From Bacteroidota bacterium (GTDB lineage: Bacteria > Bacteroidota > Ignavibacteria > Ignavibacteriales > Ignavibacteriaceae): a DNA stretch of 11,389 nt. Shown one piece after another: positions 1 through 7,804 of the stretch. Where the stretch lies: contig JAJYCM010000064.1 in the NCBI GenBank assembly GCA_021778375.1, forward strand, positions 1-11,389, written 5' to 3'. Positions within the stretch are counted from its first letter, which is position 1, and every line of letters begins with the position of its first letter. The notes beneath the pieces were generated by a model. The model was not told where the DNA came from and made no database searches. It saw nothing but the letters and a program-made list of their open reading frames with translations. A program made the position numbers and the translations under genes.

Positions 1-1
1 A

Positions 2-490
2 GGACGATTTACAGAATTGTTAAATAAAAAAACTTCACCAAATGATTCAACTTTTACAATGGTTTTACCCGATCAAAAAGTATATCCATATCCGGGTCAT
101 ATAAGCCTCTTGGACCGCGCTGTTGATCCTCTTACCGGAACAATTACAGCAAGGGTTGTTTTCCCTAACGTAAAGAATTTGTTAAGACCGGGACTTACTT
201 GCGACGTGCGTGTCAAAAATATTTCTCCGGCAAATAGCATCTTAATTCCTTACATAGCAGTTACCGAACAAATGGGAGAATATTTTGTTTTTGCTATTAA
301 CGGAAATAAAGTAAACCAGCGTAATGTAATCCTCGGAAGAAATGTCGGCAAGATGGTAATTGTCGATAAAGGCTTAGCACCGGGAGATAAAATAGTTGTT
401 GAAGGAATTCAAAAGCTGAGAGATAACTCTCCTATAAAAATAATTCCTTCACCGGCAAAACAAAATTCTGTAACTCCATCCAGAAAGTAA
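2..490 (+). CDS. RND efflux periplasmic adaptor (membrane fusion protein), C-terminal part, 5' end outside window
   Basis: This is the last ~162 codons of an AcrA/MexA-type adaptor that bridges an inner-membrane RND pump and an outer-membrane channel. The frame is open to the left edge, so the gene starts upstream; the TTG at 17 is only an internal codon. What is visible is the final part of the beta-barrel domain and the membrane-proximal domain. The segment TGTITARVVFPNVKNLLRPG closely matches the adaptor pattern 'G(T/S)(I/L)..R..F.N....L.PG', followed by V.....ILIP..AV and a late PGDK.VVEG block that end most family members. The lysine- and proline-rich tail after that is normally disordered. 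It is followed 19 bases later by the pump gene, with AGGA upstream of its ATG, so the two are almost certainly co-transcribed. The family call is firm; substrate cannot be told. Confidence 0.9.
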   Translation, partial: GRFTELLNKKTSPNDSTFTMVLPDQKVYPYPGHISLLDRAVDPLTGTITARVVFPNVKNLLRPGLTCDVRVKNISPANSILIPYIAVTEQMGEYFVFAINGNKVNQRNVILGRNVGKMVIVDKGLAPGDKIVVEGIQKLRDNSPIKIIPSPAKQNSVTPSRK

Positions 491-509
491 GACTTCAACA
501 GGAAAAAAG

Positions 510-3500
510 ATGATTGCTAATACGTTTATAAAGAGACCTATAACTGCGATAGTTATTTCCATTATTATTGTCCTAGTGGGATTGATTGCGATCTTCAATC
601 TTCCAATCAGTCAGTATCCGGATATTACACCGCCAACCGTTCAAATAACCGGAGCCTTTAACGGTGCGGATGCAAAAACAGTTGAGCAGACCGTAACCAC
701 ACCCATCGAGTCGCAAGTTAACGGTACACCCGGTATGGCGTACATGCAGAGCAACAGCACAAGCAACGGTCAGTCTTCTATAAATGTGACTTTAAATATC
801 GGCACAAACCCTGATATAGCTGCCCTTGACATTCAAAACAGAGTCGGCATCGCAACACCTTCATTACCTAATGACGTTAAAAGATTAGGTATAACCACAA
901 GGAAAAGAAGCCCAAGTATTTTGCTCCTTGTTTCAATATATTCACCGAAGGGGACGCACGGCATTTCATTTCTCGACAATTATACAAATATATTTATTAG
1001 AGATGCTATTCTGCGTGTTAAGGGTGTCGGGGATGTTTTTACCCGTGCCGATGATTTCAGTATGAGGATATGGTTAGAGCCGGATAAATTAGCTCAACTA
1101 GGGCTTACTGCAAACGATGTAATTAACGCACTAACAAATCAAAATATACAAATAGCAGCCGGGGCAGTCGGCGCCCCCCCGCAAAATAAAAACCAAGCAT
1201 TCGAATATTCGGTTTCTACTAACAGCCGGTTAAGCACAGTAGAGCAATTCCAAAATGTTATAGTCCGTGAAAACACTAAAGACGGCTCTGCGGTTTATTT
1301 AAAAGATGTCGCACAAGTCCAGCTTGGAAAAGCAAGCTATGCAAATAATTCTTACGTTGACGGGAAACCTGCTTCTTTCTTATTGATATTCCAGGCTCCT
1401 GGCAGCAACGCACTGGAAGTTGCTAATGGTATTACTAAAGCAATGAATCAGTTAGAAAAATCATTCCCACCCGACGTTGGTTATAAAATTCCTTTTGAAT
1501 CTGTATCTGTTGTTAAAGTTTCTATAGATGAAGTAGTCACAACCTTGCTCGAAGCTTTAGGCTTGGTAGTCCTTGTAGTTTTTCTTTTCCTACAAAGCTG
1601 GCGTGCAACATTAATACCTGTTCTTGCAATTCCTGTTTCAATAATAGGCACCTTCGCGTTTTTCATTCCGTTCGGATTTACCATTAACACCTTAACAATG
1701 TTTGGCTTCGTCCTTGCGATTGGAATTGTAGTGGATGATGCAATCATAGTAGTGGAAGCTGTGCAGCATTATATAGACAATGAAAAGCTTTCCCCAAAAG
1801 AAGCTACTATAAAGGCTATGAGCGATATTTCGGGACCCGTAGTAGCAATAGCTTTAATTTTGTCTGCCGTTTTTATTCCAGTTGGCTTTATCCCTGGAAT
1901 CGTAGGGAAGTTATATCAGCAGTTCGCTATAACAATAGCAATCTCGGTTTTAATTTCTGCATTTGTTGCTTTATCCCTGACACCGGCTTTGTGTTCATTA
2001 TTCTTAAAGCCTTCGCATTTTGACAAAGGAGATAAGGGTATCCACAAATTCTTTTTTAGATTTAACGAATGGTTTAGAAAAACCACAGAAAATTATGCTG
2101 TCGGCGTACGGAAAAGTATTAAAGTTGCCCCCTATTTTTTAATTGTCGTAATTATGCTTTATGCCGGTACTGTAGTGCTTTTCGAGAAAAAACCAACAGG
2201 TTTTATCCCCACTGAAGATGAAGGAAGATTGTATATTACATTCCAGTTGCCTGAAGCATCCTCATCGACAAGAACACTTGAAGTACTGCATCAAGTAATG
2301 AATATTTTGAAAACCACCCCCGGCATTGCTCACTATGCCGGTATAGGAGGATTGAACGTTGTTAACTTTTCAACAAAATCAAACAGCGGTACTGTCTTCC
2401 TCATGCTTAAACCTTGGAGTGAAAGAACCAGTAAAGCGCTCCAATTAAATTCTATAGTAGCTACTTTGCAAAGAAAGTTTGCCTCCATAAAAGATGCTAA
2501 CACAATTGTAATCCCACCGCCGGCAATTCCCGGCTTGGGTCAAACAGGCGGTTTTACATTTGAATTAGAACAGCACACAAGCACTGACAATATACAACAG
2601 TTTGCAAAAGTCGTACAAAACTTTGTTGTAGCCGCGAATAAACGCCCCGAACTAAGCCGGGTATTTTCATTTTTTACTGCAAACACACCGGGTTACCAGG
2701 TAAATGTTGATAGAGATAAATGTGCAAAACTTGGCGTTTCAGTCGCCGATGTTTATAGTACTATTCAAACATTCCTTGGCAGTTCCTATATAAATGATTT
2801 TACAATTTACGGAAGAAACTTCCACGTAGTAGCACAAGCAGACACCAACTATCGTCGAAGTATTCAAAGCCTCTCCAAATATTATGTGAAAAATTCAGCC
2901 GGAGATATGATCCCGTTAAGTACACTGATCAGCTATAAAATAACGGAAAGCGCCTCCCTAATTTCTCATTACAACATGTTTCGATCGGCGGAAATTGACG
3001 GTAATGCGGCAACCGGCTACAGCAGCGGCGATGCAATCAAAGCGTTAAAAGAAGTTGCTGCGCAAGTGCTGCCGGCAGGTTATGGCTATGATTTTTCCGG
3101 ATTAAGCAGAGAAGAGATTAATGCAGGCAATAGCACAATAGTTATATTTTCATTATCCTTACTGTTTGTCTTCCTATTCCTTACCGCTTTATATGAGAGC
3201 TGGTCGGTACCGTTGGCAGTTTTATTCGCAGTTCCTATAGGTGCGTTCGGCGCTATTGTAACATTAACATTATTACCAAAACTAAGCGACAACGTATATG
3301 CTCAGATCGGTTTAATTGCTCTTATTGGTTTAGCTGCAAAGAATGCAATTCTAATAGTAGAATTTGCAAAAGAAAGAGTTGCAAGAGGAATGGCTATAGT
3401 GCCCGCGACAATTGAAGCTGTAAAACTTCGATTGCGACCAATACTTATGACCTCAATGGCATTTATATTTGGCGTATCACCTTTAGCCTTTGCAACCGGT

Positions 3501-3668
3501 GCCGGTGCTCAAGCAAGGTCTACCATCGGCTGGACTGTACTTGGTGGAATGCTGGCGGCAACTATGCTCGCTATCTTTATTGTACCTGTTCTATTTGTAA
3601 CTATTACAAGATTTACAACTAGCAAAAAGAATCCCGAAGAATTAGAAGCTACAAACGTTAAGGAATAG
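510..3668 (+). CDS. RND multidrug efflux pump permease, HAE1 family (AcrB/MexB-like)
   Basis: This is a full-length inner-membrane proton/drug antiporter of 1052 residues, close to the ~1030-1050 usual for the family. The N-terminus FIKRPITAIVISI is the classic start of TM1. The first periplasmic porter loop covers about residues 30-335, TM2-TM6 about 340-500, TM7 about 540-560, the second porter loop about 565-870, and TM8-TM12 about 875-1035. The proton relay is intact: the TM4 motif GIVVDDAIIVVE gives Asp409 and Asp410, and TM10 LAAKNAILIVEFAKE gives Lys944, equivalent to AcrB Asp407, Asp408 and Lys940. The loop GAVGAPPQNK corresponds to the GAPP loop of AcrB. With the upstream adaptor it would form a tripartite pump; no TolC-like gene follows. 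The start is the ATG after AACAGGAAAAAAG. HAE1 assignment is strong; drug range is unknown. Confidence 0.96.
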   Translation: MIANTFIKRPITAIVISIIIVLVGLIAIFNLPISQYPDITPPTVQITGAFNGADAKTVEQTVTTPIESQVNGTPGMAYMQSNSTSNGQSSINVTLNIGTNPDIAALDIQNRVGIATPSLPNDVKRLGITTRKRSPSILLLVSIYSPKGTHGISFLDNYTNIFIRDAILRVKGVGDVFTRADDFSMRIWLEPDKLAQLGLTANDVINALTNQNIQIAAGAVGAPPQNKNQAFEYSVSTNSRLSTVEQFQNVIVRENTKDGSAVYLKDVAQVQLGKASYANNSYVDGKPASFLLIFQAPGSNALEVANGITKAMNQLEKSFPPDVGYKIPFESVSVVKVSIDEVVTTLLEALGLVVLVVFLFLQSWRATLIPVLAIPVSIIGTFAFFIPFGFTINTLTMFGFVLAIGIVVDDAIIVVEAVQHYIDNEKLSPKEATIKAMSDISGPVVAIALILSAVFIPVGFIPGIVGKLYQQFAITIAISVLISAFVALSLTPALCSLFLKPSHFDKGDKGIHKFFFRFNEWFRKTTENYAVGVRKSIKVAPYFLIVVIMLYAGTVVLFEKKPTGFIPTEDEGRLYITFQLPEASSSTRTLEVLHQVMNILKTTPGIAHYAGIGGLNVVNFSTKSNSGTVFLMLKPWSERTSKALQLNSIVATLQRKFASIKDANTIVIPPPAIPGLGQTGGFTFELEQHTSTDNIQQFAKVVQNFVVAANKRPELSRVFSFFTANTPGYQVNVDRDKCAKLGVSVADVYSTIQTFLGSSYINDFTIYGRNFHVVAQADTNYRRSIQSLSKYYVKNSAGDMIPLSTLISYKITESASLISHYNMFRSAEIDGNAATGYSSGDAIKALKEVAAQVLPAGYGYDFSGLSREEINAGNSTIVIFSLSLLFVFLFLTALYESWSVPLAVLFAVPIGAFGAIVTLTLLPKLSDNVYAQIGLIALIGLAAKNAILIVEFAKERVARGMAIVPATIEAVKLRLRPILMTSMAFIFGVSPLAFATGAGAQARSTIGWTVLGGMLAATMLAIFIVPVLFVTITRFTTSKKNPEELEATNVKE

Positions 3669-3725
3669 TACATGCATAAAGTGAACTCTTTGGTATAAAT
3701 CAATTAGATAATCACTACTCTTCAG

Positions 3726-3764
3726 AAAAGTTACATTATTTTATTTTAATAATGTAACTTTTTA
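3726..3764 (+). terminator. Intrinsic terminator after the RND pump gene
   Basis: A perfect 15-bp inverted repeat (3726-3740 with 3748-3762) surrounds a 7-base loop and runs into T residues. The stem is AT-rich apart from one GTTAC/GTAAC block. Because the left arm begins with a run of A, the structure could also stop transcription from the opposite strand. It lies 58 bases after the pump stop codon and separates the efflux operon from the receptor gene. Confidence 0.85.
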
Positions 3765-3835
3765 TTTAATCCAACAGGTATCATTTTATATTCTTCAGTT
3801 AACATTTCATATCGCGATAAAGACAATTACATATC

Positions 3836-3965
3836 TGTCATATCGAAGGATCCGCCGCGGCGGACTCGAGCGCCTGCCCCGTTTGCGGGGAGATATCCCA
3901 TGATTATTAAGAGTGTCAGGCTTGTGCAATGTGATTTCTCCTCCCTATCGGTCGTCGAAATGACA
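3836..3965. repeat. 130-bp GC-rich intergenic element with inverted termini (MITE- or REP-like candidate)
   Basis: The element begins TGTCATATCGA and ends TCGAAATGACA, which are inverted copies of each other with one mismatch over 11 bases. Inside are a perfect 14-bp palindrome TCCGCCGCGGCGGA (3851-3864) and a CCCCG-TTTG-CGGGG hairpin (3877-3890). Bases 3841-3900 are about 67% G+C (40 of 60) against clearly AT-rich flanks. Read on the minus strand it starts TGTCATTTCGACGACC and passes through GGAGGAGAAATC, a style I recognise from dispersed intergenic repeats in Bacteroidota-group genomes. No transposase is encoded, and only one copy is visible here, so repeat status is inferred from the architecture. 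No clear target-site duplication is visible. Confidence 0.6.
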
Positions 3966-3983
3966 AGGGGAACCCCTCTGCGA

Positions 3984-4023
3984 ACTTGTTTGACACAAAA
4001 AACAATCAGCCGTGTGAACAAGT
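3984..4023. repeat. Imperfect inverted repeat next to the GC-rich element
   Basis: ACTTGTT-TG-ACAC (3984-3996) pairs with GTGT-G-AACAAGT (4012-4023) around a 15-base A-rich loop. The 7-bp outer and 4-bp inner stems are separated by a small internal loop. No T-run follows, so it is not a standard terminator. It may be an outer part of the neighbouring repeat element or a regulatory hairpin upstream of the receptor gene. Confidence 0.4.
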
Positions 4024-4171
4024 GCCAATATTATAGAGACCAAATTATTATAAACGGTTTGTTGATTTGAATAGTGGTATTTAAGGATGTTAAACATTTA
4101 AACTATACCGGTTACACGGTTGTCAAATCATAAAATTAAAAATTTCTAATTTGTTTTATTCATTTAGTTTT

Positions 4172-4175
4172 GGAG
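4172..4175 (+). promoter_or_regulatory. Ribosome binding site deciding the GTG start of the receptor gene
   Basis: GGAG followed by five A residues precedes GTG at 4181. This is the only Shine-Dalgarno-like sequence near the 5' end, and it places translation start directly before a typical signal peptide. The alternative upstream TTG at 4151 has no such site and would add ten residues in front of the signal sequence. Confidence 0.7.
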
Positions 4176-4180
4176 AAAAA

Positions 4181-6637
4181 GTGAAAATTTATGTCGTTGC
4201 TCTTGTGATTGTTCTGGCAAATATTATAGTATCAGCACAGAATGTAAGTAAGTTTAGTACAAATGTTATTTCTGGAATTATCAAAGGTAAGGTGATTGAT
4301 TCAAGTACAAAAAAAGTTATTAATTATGCTAACGTAAGTTTATTCAGTTCGAGAGACTCGTCTGTAGTAAACGGAACCGTTTCTAACAGTAAAGGTGAAT
4401 TCATTATAAATGGTGTTAAGCCCGGGAAGTATTATGCAAAGATTTCATTTGTAGGCTATAAAACGACGGTCATAACGAATATTTTTATTACATCTAAGAG
4501 CCAGGCTGCTGAATTAGGTTTGATAAGCATTGTGCCTTCCTCAATCCAGATGAGCGGAGTAGTTGTAAGAGCAGATAAAGAGATGATTGTAACTAATCTT
4601 GATAAGCAGGTAATAAACGTCGATAAAGATTTAGTTAGCTCCAGCGGTTCAGCGCTTGATGTAATGCAGAACATTCCAGCAATTCAAGTAGATATTGACG
4701 GGAATATAAGTTTAAGAGGAAATAGTAATGTAACAATATTAATTGACGGAAAGCCTTCAGGATTTGCAGGATTAAGCAGCAACGATGTATTAACTCAAAT
4801 TCCGGCAAATTCAATTCAATCCGTAGAAGTTGTTACAAACCCTTCATCCAAATATGATCCCGACGGGACTGCGGGTATAATTAACATTGTTCTTAAGAAA
4901 AAAAGCAATCCCGGTTTTAACGGAGTATTTAATATTAATGCAGGAACCGGAAGTAAATATAATGGAACTGCAAATTTTAATTACAGAACAGGCGATCTAA
5001 ATTTTTTCGGCGATCTTGGCGGAAGATTTAATCAATTCAACAGAATTGGACTATCAGATAGAACAAATACTTTGGGACCTAATGTCTCATATTTAGATCA
5101 AACAAATTCTTCTAAAAACAATTTTAATATGGGCAATTTTCGTTTTGGCACAGAATATATGCTGAATGACTTAAATACCATTTCAGGATCTGTTCAATAT
5201 CGGAGATTTTATGCTACGAATAGCGGCGGAATCAACAATTATCAATTAGACAGCGCTTCAACTTTAGAAGATTATTTTTTAGATAATACCAACGGCAATA
5301 GAAGTGTTCAGGGTATAAACTACTCATTGGATTATACTAAAGATTTTGAAGAAAAAGGAAGGCAGTTAACTGCAGACATTATGTATTTAGATTTTTCTAT
5401 GAATAGCGCTTCTAAAACAGACATGAATTATATGTTGACAGGCGGTAGCCCTTCAATACTTCCCTCTTCCTCAATAAATAATACTTATGACAATTCAAAT
5501 AAGTTATTAATAATTCAGTCAAACTATGTTCATCCATTTAGCCAAACCAGCCGTCTTGAAGCAGGTTTTAAGAGTTCTATTAGAGACTTAGGGATGGATT
5601 ATAATTATTTTAATTATGATCCCACAGGAAATGATTGGATAAATAACTTAGGCAGAAGTAACAATTTTGGTTACAAAGAACAGATACACGCTATTTATGC
5701 GATTTATACAGGATCTATCGGAGGATTTAAATTCCAGGGTGGATTACGCGGCGAGGATGCGATTACAAAATCGACAATACTTAACGAAGGCACTACTTAC
5801 GAAAGTCATTATTACAGTTTGTATCCTTCAATTTATTTCGCTTATGACTTTTCTCCGGTGGATGAATTTAGGATCAGCTATACAAGACGCGTTGACAGAC
5901 CAAAGCCATGGAATTTAAATCCATTTATAAATTATTCCGATTCATTAAACCTATCGAAGGGTAATCCTAATCTTATGCCTCAATACACCGATTCTTATGA
6001 GATGGGCTATAGCTCTTTTATATTTAATATAAATATTTATTCCGCATTATTTCTTAGACAAACAACAGGCTTGATCACAAGGATTAGTTCATTATTGAAT
6101 AATGGCGTAACAATGACTACATTTCAAAATATTGCCAGCCAAAAGAATTACGGAGCTGAGTTGGTCGGCAACGGCAGTATTACATCATGGTGGGATTACA
6201 ATGCAAATGTATCATATTTCAGAACCGACATTAGCGACCCGCAGTACGTAACCGGAGTTAACGGATACAGCTACAGTTGGACGGGAAGAGCGAACACAAC
6301 TTTCAAACTAGATAAGACTTTATCACTTCAGGTTTCTTATACGTATAACTCCCCTACTGTAACAGCACAGGGAAGGTCTGACGCGTTATATTTTACGGAT
6401 CTTGCGCTCAGGAAAGAATTCCTGGGCGGTAATTTATCAGTTACACTAAGGGCAACAGATATTTTTAATACGAGAAGATACAGCGGGACAACATACGGAA
6501 CGGGCTTCTCTTTATATAGTGAAGGACAAAGAGATTCAAGAATTTATTATCTCGGAATTTCTTATAACTTAAATAACTTTAAGAATAAAGATAAGGTAAA
6601 GGATATTCCGAGTGATGACGAAATGAATTCGGATTGA
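4181..6637 (+). CDS. TonB-dependent-receptor-like outer membrane protein (carboxypeptidase-regulatory-like domain, plug, OMP_b-brl_3-type barrel)
   Basis: This is an 818-residue outer-membrane protein from the GTG start. Residues 1-20 form a signal peptide with cleavage likely after SAQ. About 34-105 is a carboxypeptidase-regulatory-like fold (IIKGKVIDSSTKKVINYANV to GKYYAKISFVGYK). About 125-241 is a plug domain with SLRGNSNVTILIDGKPSG and SVEVVTNPSSKYDPDGTAGI, the signature of the Bacteroidota beta-barrel family PF14905. The rest is a large barrel rich in alternating aromatic residues, with YTRRVDRPKPWNLNPF near residue 575. The chain ends in a charged tail (DDEMNSD) beyond the last strand, not at the usual terminal aromatic. 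No SusD-like partner, sigma/anti-sigma pair or TonB gene is adjacent, so it stands alone between two terminators. Ligand is unknown; such proteins may import nutrients or act as other surface proteins. Confidence 0.9.
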   Translation: MKIYVVALVIVLANIIVSAQNVSKFSTNVISGIIKGKVIDSSTKKVINYANVSLFSSRDSSVVNGTVSNSKGEFIINGVKPGKYYAKISFVGYKTTVITNIFITSKSQAAELGLISIVPSSIQMSGVVVRADKEMIVTNLDKQVINVDKDLVSSSGSALDVMQNIPAIQVDIDGNISLRGNSNVTILIDGKPSGFAGLSSNDVLTQIPANSIQSVEVVTNPSSKYDPDGTAGIINIVLKKKSNPGFNGVFNINAGTGSKYNGTANFNYRTGDLNFFGDLGGRFNQFNRIGLSDRTNTLGPNVSYLDQTNSSKNNFNMGNFRFGTEYMLNDLNTISGSVQYRRFYATNSGGINNYQLDSASTLEDYFLDNTNGNRSVQGINYSLDYTKDFEEKGRQLTADIMYLDFSMNSASKTDMNYMLTGGSPSILPSSSINNTYDNSNKLLIIQSNYVHPFSQTSRLEAGFKSSIRDLGMDYNYFNYDPTGNDWINNLGRSNNFGYKEQIHAIYAIYTGSIGGFKFQGGLRGEDAITKSTILNEGTTYESHYYSLYPSIYFAYDFSPVDEFRISYTRRVDRPKPWNLNPFINYSDSLNLSKGNPNLMPQYTDSYEMGYSSFIFNINIYSALFLRQTTGLITRISSLLNNGVTMTTFQNIASQKNYGAELVGNGSITSWWDYNANVSYFRTDISDPQYVTGVNGYSYSWTGRANTTFKLDKTLSLQVSYTYNSPTVTAQGRSDALYFTDLALRKEFLGGNLSVTLRATDIFNTRRYSGTTYGTGFSLYSEGQRDSRIYYLGISYNLNNFKNKDKVKDIPSDDEMNSD

Positions 6638-6685
6638 TATTTCTTATTACTGAGGTCTAGCCACCAATGTTGTAAGGATAAGAGG

Positions 6686-6716
6686 AACTCCGTGTTAAAT
6701 GCACGGAGTTTTTTTT
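6686..6716 (+). terminator. Intrinsic terminator after the receptor gene
   Basis: AACTCCGTG (6686-6694) pairs perfectly with CACGGAGTT (6702-6710) around a 7-base loop, and eight consecutive T (6709-6716) follow, two of them in the stem. This is a textbook rho-independent terminator, 48 bases past the stop codon, making the receptor gene a single-gene transcript. Confidence 0.92.
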
Positions 6717-6728
6717 GCCTATATCCAT

Positions 6729-6755
6729 AGTGATTTGTAGAGAATTTTAATCACT
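6729..6755. promoter_or_regulatory. Inverted repeat upstream of the TPR/glycan gene run, possible operator
   Basis: AGTGATT (6729-6735) and AATCACT (6749-6755) are perfect 7-bp inverted arms separated by 13 bases. The site sits between the receptor terminator and the TPR gene, where the promoter of the downstream operon must lie, so a dimeric repressor or activator site is plausible. It could equally be chance in AT-rich DNA; no regulator gene is nearby. Confidence 0.3.
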
Positions 6756-6796
6756 CATTCACTAAATTCCCTTTGAAAAAATTAAATCACTTTGGA

Positions 6797-7804
6797 ATGA
6801 AAAAGAAATTTTATATTCTTTCAATTATCGCATTGGTTTCTATAATTGAAAGCTGTTCGCCGGTAAATAATTATTATATACTTGGGAAAAAAGATTATCA
6901 ATCAGGAAATTATCCTGCTGCACTTGATAAATTTCGAATTGCTATCAATAAAAACCCCAATGATTACAGGCTGTATTTTAGCCTGGCTAAAGCTTATAGT
7001 TCAATGGCAAATCATAAAAAGGCAATTGAAGCTTATTCCAAAGCAATTAAACTGAACGATAAAGATTCATTATCCTATTTAAACCGGGGAATTGAATATA
7101 TTTTTCTTGAGGAATATGTAAAAGCCGAATCCGATTTCAATAATGCAATAGAGCTGGACTCTAGTAACTACCTTACATATTTCAGCCGGGCTTATGTTGA
7201 ATCTACAAGACGTGATTTTAAGTCCGCGCTTAAAGATTATAATTCTTCAATCGTCCTAAATCCAAATAACGAGAAGGCATACGTAAACCGCGGCAACACT
7301 AAAGGAGAACTTCAAAATTATCCCGGTGCGATTGAAGATTATACGAAAGCAATTGAACTTAATCCTAAAGATTCGAACGCATATTTAATTCGTGGATTCG
7401 ATTTTGCATTACTCGGAGGATTTGATTACGCAATAGAGGATTTTACAAAGGTTATAGAGATTGATTCGACTAATAAAGATGCCTATTATTTTAGAGGTGA
7501 TGCGTTTAGAGTCGTCAACAAATATGATAGCGCGTTAAATGATTTTTCAAAAATTATTGAATTATACCCGGATGAATCAAAGGCTTACTTTAAGCGCGGC
7601 ATGACTATGTTAGATAAAGGTGAAAAAAAAAGCGCTTGTCCCGACCTTGAACGAGCCGGGAAGATGGGATACTTTGATGCTTACGCTGCAATTGAAAAGT
7701 ACTGCAAGAAAACAAATCAGCCAAAATTTCATAAACAGATAGATAAAAAGCATCGTCAAAAGTCTGTCAAACCTCCGGCTGAAAAGGCAAAAGTTAAAAA
7801 GTGA
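6797..7804 (+). CDS. Tetratricopeptide-repeat lipoprotein
   Basis: This is a 335-residue protein from the ATG at 6797. The N-terminus MKKKFYILSIIALVSIIESC is a short lipoprotein signal with the lipid-bearing cysteine at residue 20; the lipobox reads IESC, with an unusual Glu at -2. Eight TPR units follow at a 34-residue period over about residues 25-290, with repeated A..Y..AI.L.P motifs. The last is the Bacteroidota-style KGEKKSACPDLERAGKMG block ending near a second cysteine. The C-terminal ~25 residues are strongly basic and probably disordered. TPR arrays are protein-binding scaffolds, so it probably sits in the periplasm or on the outer membrane holding partner proteins. Its stop overlaps the deacetylase start by 4 bases, which suggests coupled translation. 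A TTG at 6773 could add eight residues but would push a charged stretch before the signal sequence. Confidence 0.85.
   Translation: MKKKFYILSIIALVSIIESCSPVNNYYILGKKDYQSGNYPAALDKFRIAINKNPNDYRLYFSLAKAYSSMANHKKAIEAYSKAIKLNDKDSLSYLNRGIEYIFLEEYVKAESDFNNAIELDSSNYLTYFSRAYVESTRRDFKSALKDYNSSIVLNPNNEKAYVNRGNTKGELQNYPGAIEDYTKAIELNPKDSNAYLIRGFDFALLGGFDYAIEDFTKVIEIDSTNKDAYYFRGDAFRVVNKYDSALNDFSKIIELYPDESKAYFKRGMTMLDKGEKKSACPDLERAGKMGYFDAYAAIEKYCKKTNQPKFHKQIDKKHRQKSVKPPAEKAKVKK

Larger units (their letters stand above)
3669..4180. other. 512-base non-coding gap between efflux operon and receptor gene
   Basis: No convincing gene lies here. From left to right it holds the efflux terminator (3726-3764), an AT-rich spacer, a GC-rich 130-bp element with inverted termini (3836-3965), an imperfect hairpin (3984-4023), and an AT-rich leader before the receptor's GTG start at 4181. 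In the leader, ACCG (4107-4110) and CGGT (4117-4120) form a very short inverted pair. I see no promoter clear enough to name, and no tRNA or riboswitch-like fold. Confidence 0.7.

Noticed and set aside
3966..3977. AGGGGAACCCCT as a hairpin
   Set aside because: The loop would be only two bases, so a stable stem is unlikely; it is probably just local sequence beside the repeat terminus.
3827..4021. Minus-strand open frame of 64 codons across the GC-rich intergenic element
   Set aside because: It covers the inverted-repeat element almost exactly, its translation matches no family I recognise, and it has no ribosome binding site; it is a by-product of the repeat.
4120..4150. Possible sigma-70 promoter (TTGTCA at 4120 with TCTAAT at 4145) before the receptor gene
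   Set aside because: The 19-base spacing is long, the -10 match is weak, and the region is AT-rich enough to give such matches by chance; Bacteroidota promoters also use a different consensus.
4151..4180. Upstream TTG start for the receptor gene
   Set aside because: GGAG sits immediately before the GTG at 4181 and the signal peptide begins there; the extra ten residues would precede the signal sequence.
5667..5918. Second + strand open frame inside the receptor gene
   Set aside because: It is an out-of-frame reading of the barrel-coding region with no plausible start site or recognisable protein.
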